Shown piece after piece: positions 4,296 through 6,582 of a stretch of 6,582 bases of DNA. The stretch lies in assembly GCA_004322375.1 (NCBI GenBank), contig SCUC01000264.1, positions 1-6,582 of the forward strand, in the 5' to 3' direction. The notes beneath the pieces were generated by a model that was not told the origin of the DNA, did not search any database, and saw only the letters and a list, made by a program, of their open reading frames with translations. Made by a program: the position numbers and the translations under genes. This DNA comes from Bacteroidota bacterium (GTDB taxonomy: Bacteria; Bacteroidota; Ignavibacteria; UBA10030; SZUA-254). Position 1 is the first letter of the stretch. Each line of letters begins with the position of its first letter.

Positions 4296-6515
4296 TTAGA
4301 AATTCACCGGGCTTTTCGATTTTTCTTCATCCTTCCAACGCCATGAACTGTGTTTCTGACACGGTTCAGGCAAGTATTTTTTGTTGAACACTTCCTCAAT
4401 CTTTTCAGGGCAATACTCTGTCGCGTGCTTTTTTGTTTCCACGCATATCGTATCTTTCACAACTCCGTCCGGCTGCTTGAAATATCCAAGCGGCATCCCG
4501 ATGCTAGCGTCTTCGTATGTGTATTTCATAAAGCGTCCCCAGATAGGAGCCGCCGCCCGCCCGCCTTGCCCATCAGCATTAGTAAAATGAACCGTTTTAT
4601 TGTCGAACCCGACCCAAACGCCTGCAGTGATGTGCGGTGTGTAACCGATAAACCAGGCATCTGCATATTCTTGCGTTGTTCCTGTTTTTCCGGCAGCCGG
4701 CAGATGAAAATACGAACGGATGCCAGCGCCGCTGCCGCTGTTCACTGCATCTTCCATCATCGTCGTTAAAATGTATGCAGTTTCCGGGCTTAAGACTTCG
4801 CGGCGCGCCGGAAAAGTTTCTTCAATAATATTTCCGTTTTTATCAACTATTTTAAGTATGGAAATCGGCTCGACATAGACGCCTTCGTTGGCGAACGCGC
4901 CGTAAGCAGAGATGATATCCAGTGGTATTACTTCTCCTGTCCCGATTGCTAACGATTCATACGGGGGTAAGTCAGTGGAGATTCCCATACGTTTTGCGTA
5001 CGCGATAACTTGTTGGACCGGAGCGATTTCCATCATTGTCCGGATTGCGACAAGGTTGATGGAATAGGTGATTCCCTCGCGGAGCGTATGTTTTCCTCCA
5101 AACGTTCCCTCAAAATTACGAGGCGTCCAGCGTTTTCCCCCCGGGAGAGGCACAACGACCGGCTGGTTTAATATTTCATAGCAGGGCGCGTATCCATTAT
5201 CAATCGCTACGGTAAACACGAACGGCTTGAAGGCTGAACCGGGCTGGCGTTTCGTTTGCGTAATGTGGTTGAGACCGTATTTGAATTCTTTGAAGTTCGC
5301 ACCCCCGACCATTGCAAGGATATTGCCCGAGCGGTGGTCAATAGCAGCAAATACGACTTCAATTAGTTTTGTGGCGCGCTTGACTGAGTCAACAAAAGCT
5401 GCGTCATTCTTGAGAGCGCGAGCAATGCTATCTTTTTTCTCGGGAGGCGCATCGCGGTAAACATCCATTGTTCGGATCGTGTGTGAAATCACTTGCTTGA
5501 GATCGAGGGGATGATATTTCCAATTCCAGAACCTGTCAAACTTTTTTTGATATTCTGCAAGGTGTTCTTCAACCGCGCGGTTCGCATGTTGCTGCATCCG
5601 GCTATCGAGGGTTGTGTACACGGATAGCCCGTCCCTGTAAATATCGAAGCCATAGTTTTCTGCTTTCTGAAGAAGTTGCTGGCGAACATATTCAACAAAG
5701 TGAGAGGCGATGCCGGTACGCTGCTCTTCCAGGGGATGAAGAATAATCGGTTCGAGCCGCGCTTGTTGCAATTCACTCTCGGTAAGGAATTCATATTTTA
5801 CCATCTGGCTGAGAACAGTATTCCGCCTGTTGAGTGCGCGTTCTAATTTTTTATACGGGTCATACGTTCCGGGACCTTTGAGGAGCGCGATGAGCAGGGC
5901 TGATTCCGAGAGTGTAAGCTCCGATGGCTTCTTATCGAAATAAATTGCCGAAGCTGAAGAAATGCCGTACGCACTTTTACCGAAATACGAAACGCTGAAA
6001 TACATTTCAAGAATTTCCTGCTTCGTGTAATTCCGTTCGATCTGAACTGCCGTGATAAACTCGCGGATTTTTCTTGTTCCTTTTGTGAAAACATTTTCGC
6101 GTTCGCCTTTCAGCTCGTACAAATTTCGCGCAAGCTGCTGCGTTATGGTGCTGGCGCCTTCGCGAAGCCGTAACATGAAGACATTTTTAACCATCGCGCG
6201 GAAGAAGCGCGGCACGTCAACTCCCCAATGGTCATAAAAATTTTTGTCCTCTGTGGCGATTAAGGCGTTCACGAGATGGAGGGGAAGGTCTGCAAGCGAA
6301 ACCTGCGTTCTGTTTTTGATATAGAATTGGTCGAGAACCTCGCCATCAATAGAATAGACTTTTGTCGCCAGCTCCGGTCTTGGATTTTCCAATTGTTCGA
6401 GAGAGGGAAGCCCGGAAAGAACATATAGCACAAACGCGACGAATAAAAGCGAGACAAATGCGCCTGCCCACATAAGTCGCTTTTTTTGTTCCGGTCGTAA
6501 TTTACTTTTTGCCAT
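4296..6515 (-). CDS. mrcA: Class A penicillin-binding protein 1A (bifunctional transglycosylase/transpeptidase)
   Basis: A 739-residue bifunctional peptidoglycan synthase. A short basic cytoplasmic tail and one membrane helix at about 14-35 anchor it in the inner membrane. The GT51 glycosyltransferase domain (about 50-225) polymerises lipid II. It shows ATEDKNFYDHWG with catalytic Glu89, GASTITQQLARN (120-131), RKIREF (148-153), TKQEILEMYFSVSYFG (164-179) and LLKGPGTYDP. The transpeptidase domain (about 290-665) cross-links stem peptides and binds beta-lactams: SAFK with nucleophile Ser427 and Lys430, SIN (485-487) and AGKTGTT with K610-T-G. A C-terminal tail with Cys691, Cys702 and Cys719 in the pattern seen in many PBP1A proteins follows. 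All motifs and the length are normal. The ATG at 6515 is chosen (MAKSKLRPEQ) over the in-frame TTG at 6536. GAAGAG sits close upstream and GGGAGG further off. The symbol (mrcA, also ponA or pbpA in other genera) is by homology. Confidence 0.95.
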   Translation of the reverse strand: MAKSKLRPEQKKRLMWAGAFVSLLFVAFVLYVLSGLPSLEQLENPRPELATKVYSIDGEVLDQFYIKNRTQVSLADLPLHLVNALIATEDKNFYDHWGVDVPRFFRAMVKNVFMLRLREGASTITQQLARNLYELKGERENVFTKGTRKIREFITAVQIERNYTKQEILEMYFSVSYFGKSAYGISSASAIYFDKKPSELTLSESALLIALLKGPGTYDPYKKLERALNRRNTVLSQMVKYEFLTESELQQARLEPIILHPLEEQRTGIASHFVEYVRQQLLQKAENYGFDIYRDGLSVYTTLDSRMQQHANRAVEEHLAEYQKKFDRFWNWKYHPLDLKQVISHTIRTMDVYRDAPPEKKDSIARALKNDAAFVDSVKRATKLIEVVFAAIDHRSGNILAMVGGANFKEFKYGLNHITQTKRQPGSAFKPFVFTVAIDNGYAPCYEILNQPVVVPLPGGKRWTPRNFEGTFGGKHTLREGITYSINLVAIRTMMEIAPVQQVIAYAKRMGISTDLPPYESLAIGTGEVIPLDIISAYGAFANEGVYVEPISILKIVDKNGNIIEETFPARREVLSPETAYILTTMMEDAVNSGSGAGIRSYFHLPAAGKTGTTQEYADAWFIGYTPHITAGVWVGFDNKTVHFTNADGQGGRAAAPIWGRFMKYTYEDASIGMPLGYFKQPDGVVKDTICVETKKHATEYCPEKIEEVFNKKYLPEPCQKHSSWRWKDEEKSKSPVNF

Positions 6516-6523
6516 AGACTCTT

Positions 6524-6582
6524 CTATGCCTCCCAATGTTTTAATTGAAAAACGCCATCATGGAGTTCAGCATACGTATAAT
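6524..6582 (-). CDS. Possible C-terminal tail of an upstream minus-strand gene
   Basis: Reading the minus strand in from the window edge, one frame is open for 18 residues (YTYAELHDGVFQLKHWEA) to a TAG at 6526-6524, only 8 bases before the PBP start. The GGGAGG ribosome-binding-like site overlaps these last codons. This spacing is typical of operon neighbours, so an upstream gene may be co-transcribed with the PBP gene. The tail is too short to identify. A second frame (ending MMAFFN at the TAA nearer the edge) is also open, so the choice is uncertain. Confidence 0.3.
   Translation of the reverse strand, partial: YTYAELHDGVFQLKHWEA

Noticed and set aside
4350..4769. 139-codon plus-strand frame inside the PBP gene
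   Set aside because: It is antisense to the conserved transpeptidase domain of an intact gene. Its composition is that of a shadow frame.
6516..6536. TTG at 6536 as the PBP start
   Set aside because: It overlaps the GGGAGG site and adds seven residues. The ATG at 6515 gives a standard basic N-terminus before the membrane helix.

Overview
The window looks like a chromosomal segment of an AT-rich Gram-negative bacterium from the Bacteroidota/Ignavibacteria side of the tree. This rests on the outer-membrane beta-barrel tail, the lipobox lipoprotein, the subfamily look of the response regulator, and remnants of a small protein family that I recall mainly from Bacteroidota. The taxonomic call comes from family resemblance only; no search was run.

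Left part (1-1760, + strand): the last 35 residues of an outer-membrane beta-barrel protein, then an intact secreted lipoprotein, then an intact NarL/FixJ-type response regulator whose usual switch Thr/Ser is an Asp. No sensor kinase is visible.

Middle part (1761-4089) is a gene graveyard. In order it holds: a NYN-domain gene stopped at codon 20; an uninterpreted reading frame; one intact gene for a small two-helix membrane protein with a pore-loop-like segment; a coiled-coil fragment fused out of frame to the C-terminal half of a YceI-like gene; a small Bacteroidota-type gene with an internal stop, a frameshift and a lost 3' end; a tyrosine recombinase broken by three or four frame changes; and the 5' half of a tRNA-Leu on the minus strand. 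An integrase relic beside a tRNA fragment suggests an old, decayed integrated element or a deletion-scarred island boundary (inference).

Right part (4090-6582): a 44-residue single-span membrane protein on the + strand converges on a complete class A penicillin-binding protein (PBP1A type) on the minus strand, with a long imperfect hairpin between them. The last 57 bases hold a possible tail of a further minus-strand gene just upstream of the PBP gene. Base composition is visibly more GC-rich and coding is clean in the PBP gene, in contrast to the AT-rich, broken middle. I see no complete, novel multi-gene system. The most informative signal is the cluster of decayed genes around one surviving channel-like gene.
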